Of a stretch of 64,000 bases of DNA, positions 8,805-18,400 are shown piece by piece. The position numbers and the translations under genes were made by a program. The notes under the pieces are model-generated. The model was not told the origin of the DNA. It saw only the letters and a program-made list of their open reading frames with translations, and ran no database searches. The stretch's first letter is position 1. Each line of letters starts with the position of its first letter. The stretch comes from Verrucomicrobiaceae bacterium (GTDB lineage: Bacteria; Verrucomicrobiota; Verrucomicrobiia; Verrucomicrobiales; Verrucomicrobiaceae): the NCBI GenBank assembly GCA_947458455.1, contig CANGYJ010000001.1, positions 62,001 to 126,000 on the forward strand, read 5' to 3'.

Positions 8805-11282
8805 ATGCGCCGCGTCTTTTTGCTTCTCACCCTCACCACGCTTCACGCCGCCAGACCCGATGTGCCGCTGCCGGAGGGTGTGACGGTGGAAAACGGGGCG
8901 CGATTCGTGGATTTGAATGGCGATGGTTTCGACGACCTCCTTTTCTCCAACCTCGAGCGTTATGGCGTCTTCATCTTCAACGACGTGGAGAAGAAGAACC
9001 TCGGCTGGTTTCGCGGGTGGACGCATGTGATGCGCGAGGGCAGGGCAGGGGATGCGCAGGCGCTGCCGCTGACGACGCGTGACGATGTGGCGTTCAAAGA
9101 CGGGGCGATGTGGGTGGCGGGTAAAAAGCATCTGAGCTATGCCGAGCTGCTGCGGCCTCCGGCACCTGCGCCACGGTCGCCGGAGGAGTCGATGAAGGCC
9201 ATCCATCTGAAGCCGGGCTTTCAAATCGAACTCGTGGCCGCCGAGCCGCTCGTGCAGGACCCGATCTTCGTCGATTGGGATGAGAAAGGCCGGATGTGGG
9301 TGGTCGAGATGGCTGACTATCCGTTTCACGAGTATCAGGGCGTCACGCGAAGGGGTCGCGTGAAGATCCTGACCGATGAAAATGGCGATGGCCGCTACGA
9401 CAAGGCCACCACCTTCCTCGACGATCTGCTTTACCCGACGGGACTCGCGCTTTGGAAGGGCGGCGTTTACATCGCCAGCGTGCCAGAGGTGTTTTTTGCC
9501 GAGGATACGAATGGCGATGGTCGCGCCGATAAGCGCACGCCGATCCTCACTGGCTTTCACCAAGGCAATCCGCAGCATCTGGTGAATGGTTTTGCCTGGG
9601 GACTCGATGGCTGGCTCTATGGCGGCAATGGCGATAGCGGTGGAAAGATCGTCGAAGTGAAAAGCGGCAAGGAGTTCGATCTCAGCGGTCGCGATTTCCG
9701 CTTTCATCCCGAGACGCACGAGTTCCAGCTCCTCGCCGGAAGGGCGCAGTATGGCCGCTGGCGCGATGATTTCGGCAATTGGTTCTCCGGCAACAACAGC
9801 AACCTCGGCTGGCATTACTTCCTCGATGATCGCTACCTCGCGAGGAATCCCAAACTCGCGGTGCCGACGCTGAAGCAGAACCTCAACCCCAGCGGCACGA
9901 AGGTCTTTCCGGTCAGCACACCGGTGCGTCGCCTCAATCAGCCGCAGTCCGTGAACACGCTCACCTCCGGGTGCAGCGTCATCCCGTATCGCGACACGCT
10001 TTTCGGCTCCGCTTATGAAGGCAGCCTCTTCATCTGCGAACCGGCGAACAACCTCGTGCATCGCGAGGTGCTCGTGCCGGAGGGCATCAGCTTCACCAGT
10101 CGGCGTGCCGAGGATGAGCCGGATCGCGAATTTCTGGCCAGCGAGGATCACTGGAGCCGCTTCACGCAGGCTCGCATGGGGCCGGATGGTTGTTTGTATG
10201 TCGTCGATTTCTACCGGCTCATTTTGGAGCACCCCGAGTGGATTCCGCCCCAGATGCTGGCGCATTTGGATCTGTATGCGGGCGGGGATAAAGGGCGCAT
10301 TTATCGAATCAGTCCGATCGGACGGATCAATCGGATCGGAAAGATCTCTCTCGACTCCTCCAACGGCTGGCAAAGAGACATCGCTCAACGCCTCCTCATC
10401 GAACAAAAAGCCACCTGGAGCACCGAGACGCTCCACGAAAGACCCGCCATCGCCGTGCAGCAGCTTTGGACGATGCACACGCTGGGCACATTGAAGCACT
10501 CGCACCTTCTCGCCGCCTTCCAATCACCTTCCGCGCATGTTCGCGAGCACGCCATCCGCCTCGCCGAGGAGCAAGGCATGACCGCCGACCTCTTCCGCCT
10601 GCAAAACGATCCTGACCTCCGCGTGCGCGCGCAGCTCGCCTTCTCGCTCGGTGAAACGTCCAACGACACGCTCAAGGCTCTCGTCCAAGCCGAGCCCGCC
10701 AACAAAAACCTTCTGATCGCCGCCCTCTCATCCTCTCCGAATCATCCTGAGGCCGCGACTTGGCAAAAAGCCCTCAAAGCAGCACCGCCAAGCTCCACCG
10801 CTCCTGCACTCCCAATCATCACCAACCACAACCCGGACCGCGAAAAGGTCGTCAAAGCCTACGCCGGCGTCTCGAAGCTCACCGGCGAACCTGCCAAAGG
10901 TCACACGCTGTACCTTGCCGCCTGCTCCGCCTGCCACCGGCTCAAAAATGAAGGCAATGAGATCGGTCCCGATTTGAGCACCGTGGCGGCCAAGCCGGAC
11001 GAGCAGCTTTTGGAGGCCATCCTCGATCCAAACCGTGCCGTCGAGCAGCGCTACCTCACCCACACCATCCGCACGAAGGATGGCAAAGACCACACCGGCC
11101 TCCTTGCCGAGGAAACCGCCAACAGCCTCACGCTCAAGCTCGGCGCCGCCACCGAGGTCATCCTCCGCGCCGACATCGCCAAGAGCACCCCCGGCACCCA
11201 ATCGCTGATGCCCGCAGGCCTTGAATCCGTGCTCAAAGCTCAGGATATCGCCGATCTGCTCGCCTGGATGCGGGCGAGGTAA
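8805..11282 (+). CDS. PVC-type c-type cytochrome, putative membrane-bound dehydrogenase
   Basis: An 825-residue exported protein (signal peptide MRRVFLLLTLTTLHA). An EF-hand-like VDLNGDGFDDLLF precedes a six-bladed beta-propeller region (about 120-500, IHLKPGFQIELVAAEPLVQDP ... GRIYRI) of the 'putative membrane-bound dehydrogenase' family with several DxNGDG loops. A HEAT-like helical stretch follows, then the PVC-type heme domain with one CSACH site near residue 706. The ATG at 8805 was chosen for its signal peptide. Such proteins probably oxidise sugars or alcohols in the periplasm and pass electrons through the heme; the substrate is unknown. A short 9-bp tandem repeat interrupts the linker after the propeller at 10312-10346. 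Confidence 0.88.
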   Translation: MRRVFLLLTLTTLHAARPDVPLPEGVTVENGARFVDLNGDGFDDLLFSNLERYGVFIFNDVEKKNLGWFRGWTHVMREGRAGDAQALPLTTRDDVAFKDGAMWVAGKKHLSYAELLRPPAPAPRSPEESMKAIHLKPGFQIELVAAEPLVQDPIFVDWDEKGRMWVVEMADYPFHEYQGVTRRGRVKILTDENGDGRYDKATTFLDDLLYPTGLALWKGGVYIASVPEVFFAEDTNGDGRADKRTPILTGFHQGNPQHLVNGFAWGLDGWLYGGNGDSGGKIVEVKSGKEFDLSGRDFRFHPETHEFQLLAGRAQYGRWRDDFGNWFSGNNSNLGWHYFLDDRYLARNPKLAVPTLKQNLNPSGTKVFPVSTPVRRLNQPQSVNTLTSGCSVIPYRDTLFGSAYEGSLFICEPANNLVHREVLVPEGISFTSRRAEDEPDREFLASEDHWSRFTQARMGPDGCLYVVDFYRLILEHPEWIPPQMLAHLDLYAGGDKGRIYRISPIGRINRIGKISLDSSNGWQRDIAQRLLIEQKATWSTETLHERPAIAVQQLWTMHTLGTLKHSHLLAAFQSPSAHVREHAIRLAEEQGMTADLFRLQNDPDLRVRAQLAFSLGETSNDTLKALVQAEPANKNLLIAALSSSPNHPEAATWQKALKAAPPSSTAPALPIITNHNPDREKVVKAYAGVSKLTGEPAKGHTLYLAACSACHRLKNEGNEIGPDLSTVAAKPDEQLLEAILDPNRAVEQRYLTHTIRTKDGKDHTGLLAEETANSLTLKLGAATEVILRADIAKSTPGTQSLMPAGLESVLKAQDIADLLAWMRAR
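10312..10346. repeat. In-frame 9-bp tandem repeat in a cytochrome linker
   Basis: A perfect 12-bp palindrome GTCCGATCGGAC (10312-10323) leads into three degenerate copies of ATCGGACGG. They encode the I-G-R / I-N-R / I-G-K repetition directly after the last propeller strand (GRIYRI). Confidence 0.5.
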
Positions 11283-11440
11283 GCTCTGGTCTGAGTATAA
11301 AAACCATAACAAAGCTTGCGCCCTTGCGTTTAAGGAAGGTAAATTACCAACCACCTTCCTCCTGCTGCCCTTTGACCTCTGTTTTGCCCATTTTTGATCC
11401 TGGCCTGGCCCTTCTGCGGACCAGTGAGCCGCGTGCGGTC

Positions 11441-12646
11441 ATGCCCGCAGGGCAGGTGGCGGAGGCTCAGGCTCGGAAGGCGGGATGGACGCTCGATCTT
11501 GTGCGCACGGAGGCGGCCTTTGAAGCCCTAGAGCCTGTCTGGGATAGCCTCGTGGAGCAGATGCAGGTCGCCACGCCCTTCCTGCGCTGGGCCTGGGTGA
11601 GGCGCTGGTGGTCCCATTTTCATCGGGGGAAGCAGCTCGCCATCGGCGTGCTGCGAGACGGGCAGGGGACCCCGCTCGCCATCGCTCCTTTCGTGCTTAC
11701 ACCGGGTCACCGGCCCTTTCGTTCGCTGCTGCGGCATCTCACTTGGATTGGCGGCATGGGCCGCGTGGTGGGGGAGCGCATGGATCTCATCATTCCGGCT
11801 GGTCGTGAGGCGGAGATGGCCCCGCCGCTGCTGCGCCTGCTCGATGTGCTCCAGGATGAATGGCAGGCGGTTTGGCTGCCGTGCGTGCCCTCCGATTCTC
11901 CCTGCGTACCGCACTACCGTGAGGCTCTCGACCGTGCTGGCTGCAGCGCGGATGTGGCCGATGTGCAGCCCTGCCGCTTCACCCCCGTGCCGTCGGACAT
12001 GAAGACCTTCGAGGCCGCCCGGTCCTCCCGCTGGCGGCGGAATCTTCGGAATCGCTGGTCCGCCTTTCTCGATAAGCATGAAGGCCGCCGCTGCCTCTCC
12101 GGTGTGGACATGCCGAATGCTGAGGCCTTCGATCACCTCGCAAGGCTGCATCGTCTGCAATGGCCCGATGGCGTGAGTAATTTCGTCCGGCCCGAGGCCT
12201 GGGCTTTTCACCAGTCGATGGCTCTCGAATGGCTCGAAAGTGGCCGTGCCATGCTGAGCTTTCTCATGGCCGGAGACCGCGTCGTGGCCGCCACCTACGG
12301 CCTAGTGGAGCGGGGGCGCTTCAGTCTCTTCCAGCAGGGCTGGGACAGCAATTTTAAGCACCTCTCTATCGGCAATCTGGCCGTCCACTGGAGCCTCGAA
12401 ACCGCCGCCGCACGCGGCATCCACACCTACGACACGCTCACCGGAGACTGCCGCTACAAGGCGGAATGGTGCCCGCAGCTCTCCCACACGCTGGATTTCG
12501 AGACCTTCCATCCCGAGGTGCTTCGCGGCCATGCGTTTCGTGCCCTGCGCCATCTGCGCCGTGCGATCACGCGATGCTTTTTCCCGCCTCCAGGGCCAGG
12601 ATCAATCCTGCGAGGGGATGGAGTGAGGAGCGATCAGATGAGCTGA
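11441..12646 (+). CDS. GNAT-fold acetyltransferase of the CelD/BcsL (Acetyltransf_6) type
   Basis: About 401 residues. The N-terminal half WTLDLVRTEAAFEALEPVWDSLVEQM...TPFLRWAWVRRWW and the C-terminal acetyltransferase-6 half (SSRWRRNLRNR ... ISFLMAGDRVVAATYGL-type segment ... DTLTGDCRYKAEW) match the CelD/BcsL family. Members are linked to exopolysaccharide or cellulose assembly and probably acylate saccharides or their carriers. The start is uncertain: 11441 is the first ATG, but the frame is open from a TTG at 11324 that could add 39 residues. No signal peptide or membrane segment is seen. The next gene is convergent. Confidence 0.8.
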   Translation: MPAGQVAEAQARKAGWTLDLVRTEAAFEALEPVWDSLVEQMQVATPFLRWAWVRRWWSHFHRGKQLAIGVLRDGQGTPLAIAPFVLTPGHRPFRSLLRHLTWIGGMGRVVGERMDLIIPAGREAEMAPPLLRLLDVLQDEWQAVWLPCVPSDSPCVPHYREALDRAGCSADVADVQPCRFTPVPSDMKTFEAARSSRWRRNLRNRWSAFLDKHEGRRCLSGVDMPNAEAFDHLARLHRLQWPDGVSNFVRPEAWAFHQSMALEWLESGRAMLSFLMAGDRVVAATYGLVERGRFSLFQQGWDSNFKHLSIGNLAVHWSLETAAARGIHTYDTLTGDCRYKAEWCPQLSHTLDFETFHPEVLRGHAFRALRHLRRAITRCFFPPPGPGSILRGDGVRSDQMS

Positions 12647-12690
12647 TTCCACAACCTCCGCATTCTGGCGAATGCGCCTACCTGCGCCAA

Positions 12691-12754
12691 GTAGGCTCGT
12701 TCGCTAGAACGAGAACTCGCGAGGTTTTGGATTTACCTCAGGTGCCTCGCCTAC
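12691..12754. terminator. Nested hairpins between convergent genes
   Basis: An inner perfect 7-bp stem CTCGTTC-GCTA-GAACGAG (12696-12713) lies inside outer pairing of GTAGGC (12691-12696) with GCCTAC (12749-12754). No long T-run is seen, so it could be a repeat element instead of a terminator. Confidence 0.4.
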
Positions 12755-12762
12755 TTCTCAGA

Positions 12763-14877
12763 TTACTTCTTCGGCGTCCACAGCTTCCAGACCGGGAAAA
12801 GACTGCTGTCGGAATACTCCGTCGCCGTGGTGGGCCGCTCTTGGATAGCGACGTAGTCGGTCTGGACGTTGAACATGTTTTGAAAGTTCTCCGCCCGCTC
12901 GAACATGCGCTGGTAGGCCGCCTCAGCCACCTCGACGCCTTCCTTCAGCGAGGCATGCTCAGCCATCAAATTCCCCGTGGCGAGCGCTTCCTTTTCCCGT
13001 TGAGCAATCTGATCTTCAATCACTCGCAATTTACGTGTCACCGCTTCCTGCTGGGCCCGACTCTCCTTCTTCAACTGTTCCTCGAGTTCGGCCGTCATGA
13101 GCTGACACTTGTCGATCTTCGCCTTGGTCTCCACCACCAGCGGATGCGTTTCATTGTGGGACTGAAGCAGAAACTTCTGTTCGTTCAGTTGCTTTCGCAG
13201 CTCACTTTGAGCTTGGAGGTAGTCCCTCTCTGCCTGCGTTAAGGTGCGGCCTGCTTTGTCCCGCTCCGCCGCGGCCACGGCCGAAGCGATGCTGCCCTGT
13301 TCCCATTCCAGCTCCGCCAACTCCGTGCACAGAGTCTCGCGCAGTGCTTTTAAGTGCGTCAAAAACTGTGCTGTCTCATGGTTCGTATTCGTGACCGTCA
13401 GGGAGTTGTTTTTCCTGCTGAATTCCGCCAGCAACTCCCGCTTCTCGTCCATGACTTTCTGTTTGTTCACCACTTCCTGGAGGAAGGTGGCCAAGACTTT
13501 CCCCTGCGCCTGCTCGCGAATGCTTTGCCGGAAGGCAATGAACTCATCCATGAGAGCATTCAGGAAAACTTTCGTGTACTCGGGGTCATCCCCCGTGGCG
13601 AGGATGTTGAAGATGGCGCTGCCTTGCGTCTGGGCGACGCGGATTTCCACCTCGTGGTCTTTCTTCAGCTCGGGATGCAGGGCCTTCACTCGCTCGCGGG
13701 CCTTTCGGTGTAGTTCCACGCTCTCAAGGGTCTCGATGATCGTGCCATAGAAATCCTGCAACTGCTCCTGCCATTGGACCTCTGTGTTCGCCACCATCCG
13801 AGCGCCTGCCACCAGCTTTGCCAGACTGCGATAACCTGGCTTCTTCGGTGTGAACTCAAAGGTCGTCGCCACCAGCACCGCCAGGGCAAGACCGAGAAGG
13901 GCTAGCAGGACCATTGCGCCGAAGCCGATGCGGCCGCGCCAGCGGTTGGTGCGGAGGAGAGCCTCCACGCGTTGTTTGACCTGGCCACCCCCAAACATCG
14001 TCACGCCCGCGGCATGTCTCAATCGCGACGGAAGCCCGGCGGCGATCTCCACCAGCGTGCGGGCATAAGCCTGGGTGTCACCGCTTTGCAAAACAGCCGC
14101 ATCGTCCGCCGCCTGCTCGCTTTCAAGTCGCAGTCCGCGGCGAGGCATCCAGGCCAGCGGCTGCCACCACCACAGGCACACCGACAAGGTGCCCAGCCAA
14201 TGCCAAAGCACATCCGCATGTCGCGCATGGGCCAGCTCATGTCTCAGCACGACGGCCAAACGTGGTTCATCCCACTCTCGCGATGCCACCGGCAGCCACA
14301 CCACCGGCCTGCGCCAGCCCGTAAGCATGGGAGAGGCGATTTTCTCGACCACGCGGTAGCGCATGCCCTTGGGCGCACCGAGGGCTTCACCGAGCTGTTG
14401 CACCTTCACGTCCGCTTCCTTGCTCCGCCGCCACAACCAGGCCAAACCCGCCCACGCGGACAAAACCCGCCATAGCAGCATCAAGACTCCAACGCCGATC
14501 CACACGCTCCGCGCCTGCTCATCCACGACTCGCCGCAGTTGACTCCAAAGGCTCGGCGGTGGGATCACCAGCGGCTCGATGGGCATGACGAGGGGCCGAT
14601 CGATCTGCGCAGGCTCCACCCGCACCTCCCATTGCACCACAGCCACGGGCTCCTGCATCTCCGGCATCAGTCGCCAGGCTCCCAGCGCGAGCAGCATGAC
14701 CACCGCAATACGCCAGACCATGCTGCGGGCCCTGGCGGAGCGTTTTCGCAGAATCGAGGCCAGGGAGAAGGCCGCGCTGACGATGGCCGCGCTTCCCAGC
14801 AGGGCGGAAACCACCAGTGCAAGGTTTTCATAACGGGCGAGGAGGCGCATGGCCTCGTGAAGATAGGATGAGTTCAT
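12763..14877 (-). CDS. M56 (BlaR1-type) metallopeptidase fused to a Wzz/GumC-like coiled-coil domain
   Basis: A 704-residue membrane protein. Residues 1-340 form a BlaR1/MecR1-type M56 peptidase with membrane segments at about 20-45, 53-70, 124-148 and 318-338, zinc motif H213-E-L-A-H217, and the downstream E254-QAADDAAV ligand region. Where BlaR1 has a penicillin-binding sensor, this protein continues into about 350 residues resembling the periplasmic part of chain-length determinants. These include the fold-like start (FEFTPKKPGYRSLAKLV...), AIFNILATGDDPEYTKVFLNALMDEFI, long coiled coils, and a GNVR-like end (LKEGVEVAEAAYQRMFERAENFQ). The second Wzz membrane helix is missing. It overlaps the BlaI gene by ATGA (14874-14877), so a repressor-protease pair is clear. 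The sensed signal may concern polysaccharide or the envelope (inference). Confidence 0.87.
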   Translation of the reverse strand: MNSSYLHEAMRLLARYENLALVVSALLGSAAIVSAAFSLASILRKRSARARSMVWRIAVVMLLALGAWRLMPEMQEPVAVVQWEVRVEPAQIDRPLVMPIEPLVIPPPSLWSQLRRVVDEQARSVWIGVGVLMLLWRVLSAWAGLAWLWRRSKEADVKVQQLGEALGAPKGMRYRVVEKIASPMLTGWRRPVVWLPVASREWDEPRLAVVLRHELAHARHADVLWHWLGTLSVCLWWWQPLAWMPRRGLRLESEQAADDAAVLQSGDTQAYARTLVEIAAGLPSRLRHAAGVTMFGGGQVKQRVEALLRTNRWRGRIGFGAMVLLALLGLALAVLVATTFEFTPKKPGYRSLAKLVAGARMVANTEVQWQEQLQDFYGTIIETLESVELHRKARERVKALHPELKKDHEVEIRVAQTQGSAIFNILATGDDPEYTKVFLNALMDEFIAFRQSIREQAQGKVLATFLQEVVNKQKVMDEKRELLAEFSRKNNSLTVTNTNHETAQFLTHLKALRETLCTELAELEWEQGSIASAVAAAERDKAGRTLTQAERDYLQAQSELRKQLNEQKFLLQSHNETHPLVVETKAKIDKCQLMTAELEEQLKKESRAQQEAVTRKLRVIEDQIAQREKEALATGNLMAEHASLKEGVEVAEAAYQRMFERAENFQNMFNVQTDYVAIQERPTTATEYSDSSLFPVWKLWTPKK

Positions 14878-15260
14878 GATTCGCGGGCCTCCTGGATGAG
14901 TTGGATGAGTTTGTCCGCCTCCTCGGCGGTGAGTTTGACGTTCTTCTGGCCGAGCAGCGCCATGGCGGCCTCTCCGGCGGAGTTTTCAAAAAAGCGGTTC
15001 ACCAAGCTGGTGAGGGCACTCACGCGGGCCTTCTTCGGTGAAACCGGCAGCGTGAACCAGTCACGCCCCTCTTCCTGCGTCTTGAGCAGCACCTCACGCT
15101 CGACGAGCAGGCGTAGGATCGAACGTACCGCCGAGTAAGTCGGCGCGTCAGGCAGCGCCTCCTCGATCTCGCGGGCGGAGACACGCCCGTGTTTCATCAC
15201 GATCTCAACCACCTGTCTCTCGCGGCGGCTGAGGGTTTGGGATTGTTCATGGTTCCACAT
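14874..15260 (-). CDS. BlaI/MecI/CopY family transcriptional repressor
   Basis: A 128-residue winged-helix repressor. LSRRERQVVEIVMKHGRVSAREIEEAL and TYSAVRSILRLLVEREVLLKTQEEGRDWF form the DNA-binding domain. The C-terminal LTSLVNRFFENSAGEAAMALL is the dimerisation helix region where BlaR1-type signalling leads to cleavage. Start at the ATG at 15260 (MWNHEQSQ); a TTG at 15281 would add seven residues but lies inside an operator-like dyad. It is translationally coupled to the M56 fusion gene and probably autoregulated through the dyads just upstream. Confidence 0.92.
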   Translation of the reverse strand: MWNHEQSQTLSRRERQVVEIVMKHGRVSAREIEEALPDAPTYSAVRSILRLLVEREVLLKTQEEGRDWFTLPVSPKKARVSALTSLVNRFFENSAGEAAMALLGQKNVKLTAEEADKLIQLIQEARES

Positions 15261-15263
15261 AGC

Positions 15264-15281
15264 GTGCTGATATTTCAACAC
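15264..15281. promoter_or_regulatory. BlaI operator-like dyad 1
   Basis: GTGCTGATATTTCAACAC: half-sites GTGCTGA and TCAACAC, 6 of 7 positions symmetrical with a 4-base centre. It lies directly upstream of the repressor start at 15260. Confidence 0.65.
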
Positions 15282-15304
15282 CTTGGTGCAAACGTCAAGT
15301 CTAT

Positions 15305-15322
15305 CTGTTGATTTTTCAACAG
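15305..15322. promoter_or_regulatory. BlaI operator-like dyad 2
   Basis: CTGTTGATTTTTCAACAG: a perfect 7-bp dyad with a 4-base centre and the same TGTTGA/TCAACA core as dyad 1. Centres are 41 bases apart, about four helical turns. It lies in the divergent region shared with the cytochrome gene starting at 15414. Confidence 0.7.
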
Positions 15323-15413
15323 GTGATGAGTTCGCCCATCACAAAAGCACCATTCTTCGCCCCATTTCGCGCCTCATCGGGGAAGGTGGATGCGTATTGC
15401 TGGTATGTCCGCC

Positions 15414-18400
15414 ATGCGCAGCTTCGTCCTTTCTGTCCTTTTCGTCTCTTCCGTCCTTTGCACCGCCGAGCCGGTGACAAAGAAGATCGATCTCCTCGAC
15501 GTCATCCGCAGTGGCGCGGTCGAGCATCATGTGAATCCCAAGATGGATTTTCACGCTGCCCCGAAGGACATCTGGACCTTCGCCAAGGACGGCACCTTCA
15601 ACATCAGCGGACGCGGCTACGGCTACGTCGCCACGAAGGAGAACTACCGCGACTACCATCTCGTCCTCGAATTCAAATGGGGCACGAAGACTTGGGGCGG
15701 TCGCGAAAAGAAAGCCAAGGACAACGGCATCCTCCTCCACGCTTACGGCCCCCACGGTGCCTACAGCGACACGTGGATGGCCAGCATCGAGGCGCAGATC
15801 ATCGAAGGCGGCGTGGGCGACATCTTGGTGCTCTCGCCCAAGCTCGCCGATGGCACTGAACTCACCACGTCGCTCTCCGCCGAGTTCGTGCTCGACCGCG
15901 ATCAGGAGAAGATTTGGAAACAAGGTGCACCACGCCAAACCGTCACCAAAGGCCGCATCAATTGGAAAGGTCGCGATGAAGACTGGAGCGATACCGTGGG
16001 CTTCCGCGGCAACAACGATGTCGAAAGCCCCAGCGGCGAGTGGAACCGCCTCGAAATCATCGCCAAAGGCGACACGCTGCAATACTTCGTCAACGGAGCG
16101 CTCATCAACGAGGCCTTCGATTGCAAACCGAGTGAAGGCAAAATCCTCCTCCAAACCGAAGGCGCGGAGATGATCGTGCGCCGCTACGAGCTGTATCCGC
16201 TCGGCGAGTTCCAAGAGAAATGGTCCGCCATCCAGGCCAGCGGCGGCAGCGACATCGGCGCGGTGCGCGATGGTCAAAGCGAGGCCCTTTCGCCCGAAGA
16301 AAGCATGAAGCGCATCCAGCTTGATGGCCCGTATGAGGTCCAACTCGTCGCCGCCGAACCGCTCGTGCTCGATCCCGTCGAGACCACCTGGGACGACAAA
16401 GGCCGCCTATTCGTCGCCGACATGCGCGACTACCCGCTCGGCCCGCCGAATCCCGGCGATCCCTGGCTCTCCCGCATCCAACTCCTCACCGACGAGAACG
16501 GCGACGGACGCATGGACAAGGCGGTCACTTTTGCCGACCACATGGACAACGTGCAGGGACTGCTCCCCTACGAGGGGGGCCTCATCGCCACCACCCGCAG
16601 CCAGATTCTCTTTCTCAAAGACACCGACGGCGACAACCAAGCCGACGTCATCAAGCCCCTCATCCGCGGCTTCAATCCCAAGCACAGCCAGCTCCAAGTC
16701 AGCGCCCCACGCTGGGGTCCCGATGGCTGCGTGCATTTCAACAACGGCCTCGATGCCCGCGAGATCTACCCTGTTCGTAGTTCGGGCTTTAGCCCGTCTG
16801 ACGAAGCCTCCAAGAACGGGCTAAAGCCCGAACTACAAACCAACGTCGCCGGTTCCAACTTCAAATGGAACCCCAAGACCGGCGAGATCACGCCCACCGG
16901 CGGCAAAGGCCAATACGGCGGCGCATTCGATGACTGGGGCCACCACTTCTACTGCTCGAACCGCAACCCGCTCATGTTCACCGTCATGCCCTACGAGGCC
17001 ATGCTGCGGAATCCGCACGCCGGCATCACCCAGGTGCATGAGGACATCGCCACGCCCGGCGCGGAGACCCGCGTGTATCCGCTGCAAATCACCCACACCA
17101 CCGCCGATGCCCACGCTGGCACCAACACCGCGTGCAGCGGCCTCGGCGTCTATCGCGGCCACTTGATGCCTGAGCTCAAAAACAACGTCTTCGTGCCCGA
17201 TCCCACCGGCCAGCTCGTCACCCGCTACAAGGTCGAACCCAACGGCGCTTCCTTGAAAGCCACCCGCGTCGGCGACCGCACCGAGTTCTTCCGCAGCAGC
17301 GACGAATGGAGCCGCCCCGTGAACTTCACCACCGGCCCCGACGGCGCCATCTACATCTGCGACATCTACCGCCGCTGGATCGACCACGCCCGCTTCTTCC
17401 CCGAAGAGTTCGTCAAAACCCACGACATGCGCCAAGGCGAAAACCACGGACGCATCTGGCGTGTGGTGCCTAAAAAGAGTGGTTCAGTCGTCTCGACTGA
17501 TCAGAAAGCAGCCGGGACGGCTGCACCACACTTCCCAGCCCTCAAAGAGCACCCCGATCGCGCTCTCTTCCTCAAAATCCCAAGCATCACCGCCGCCAAG
17601 GAGCTCGCCGCGATCGTGACCCAACACGCTGATGATCCCTGGATGGCCAAAATGGTCGCCAGTGTCTCCAGCAAGAAAATGGGCCACGTGCTCAGCCAGC
17701 TTGGCGACAGCTTCTTCAGCACCTTCTCCGAAAACCGCAGCACCACCCTCCGCACCTTTGCTGCTGGCTCTCTCGCCGATGCCGAGACCGACGACGTGAA
17801 GTTGCTGCTCACGCTTCTCCAAAAACAACCCGGCGAACTCCTCTGGTGGAAGCCCGCACTACTCCAAGGTCTCGCCAAGCTCCCCAAAGGCCACGAAGCC
17901 GCCGCCCAAGAGATCGCCGCCCTGCAATCGAAAATCGACAGTATCATCGCCGACTCGAAAGCCCCGCTCGATCAGCGCCTCGCCGTGCTGCCGCTGCTCG
18001 CTTCGCGGAAATGGGCCGCCGTCGAGCCGGTGATGAAGAACCTGCTCACCAGCAACCAGCCCACCGAACTCACCACCGCCACCGTGGCCTTACTGAAGAA
18101 ATTCGCCGCCACCAGCACCTCGCCGCTCATTTACGACCTGCTGCCCAAAGCCGGACCCTCTTTGAAACGCGACCTCGTGACCATCCTAACCGCCAACGCC
18201 ACCACCGCGCTCGAACTCTTCAAGCGCATGGACAAAGGCGAGTTCCCCACCGCGTGGGTCGATGTCGAAAAACGCTGGGCCTACCAGCGCGGCAAAGGCG
18301 AAATGGCCGATCTCGCCAAAAAACTCTTCGGCGAGGCCAACACCGACCGCGCCAAGGTCGTCACCAGCTACCTCGACGCCGCCAAAAAGCCCGGCGACGC

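Noticed and set aside
8682..10523. Long minus-strand open frame opposite the first cytochrome
   Set aside because: The plus-strand protein has clear domains, while the antisense frame overlaps the eda start and resembles nothing.
16777..16836. Inverted repeat as a transcription terminator splitting the cytochrome gene
   Set aside because: There is no T-run, the reading frame continues through it, and the downstream part holds the conserved propeller and heme domains.
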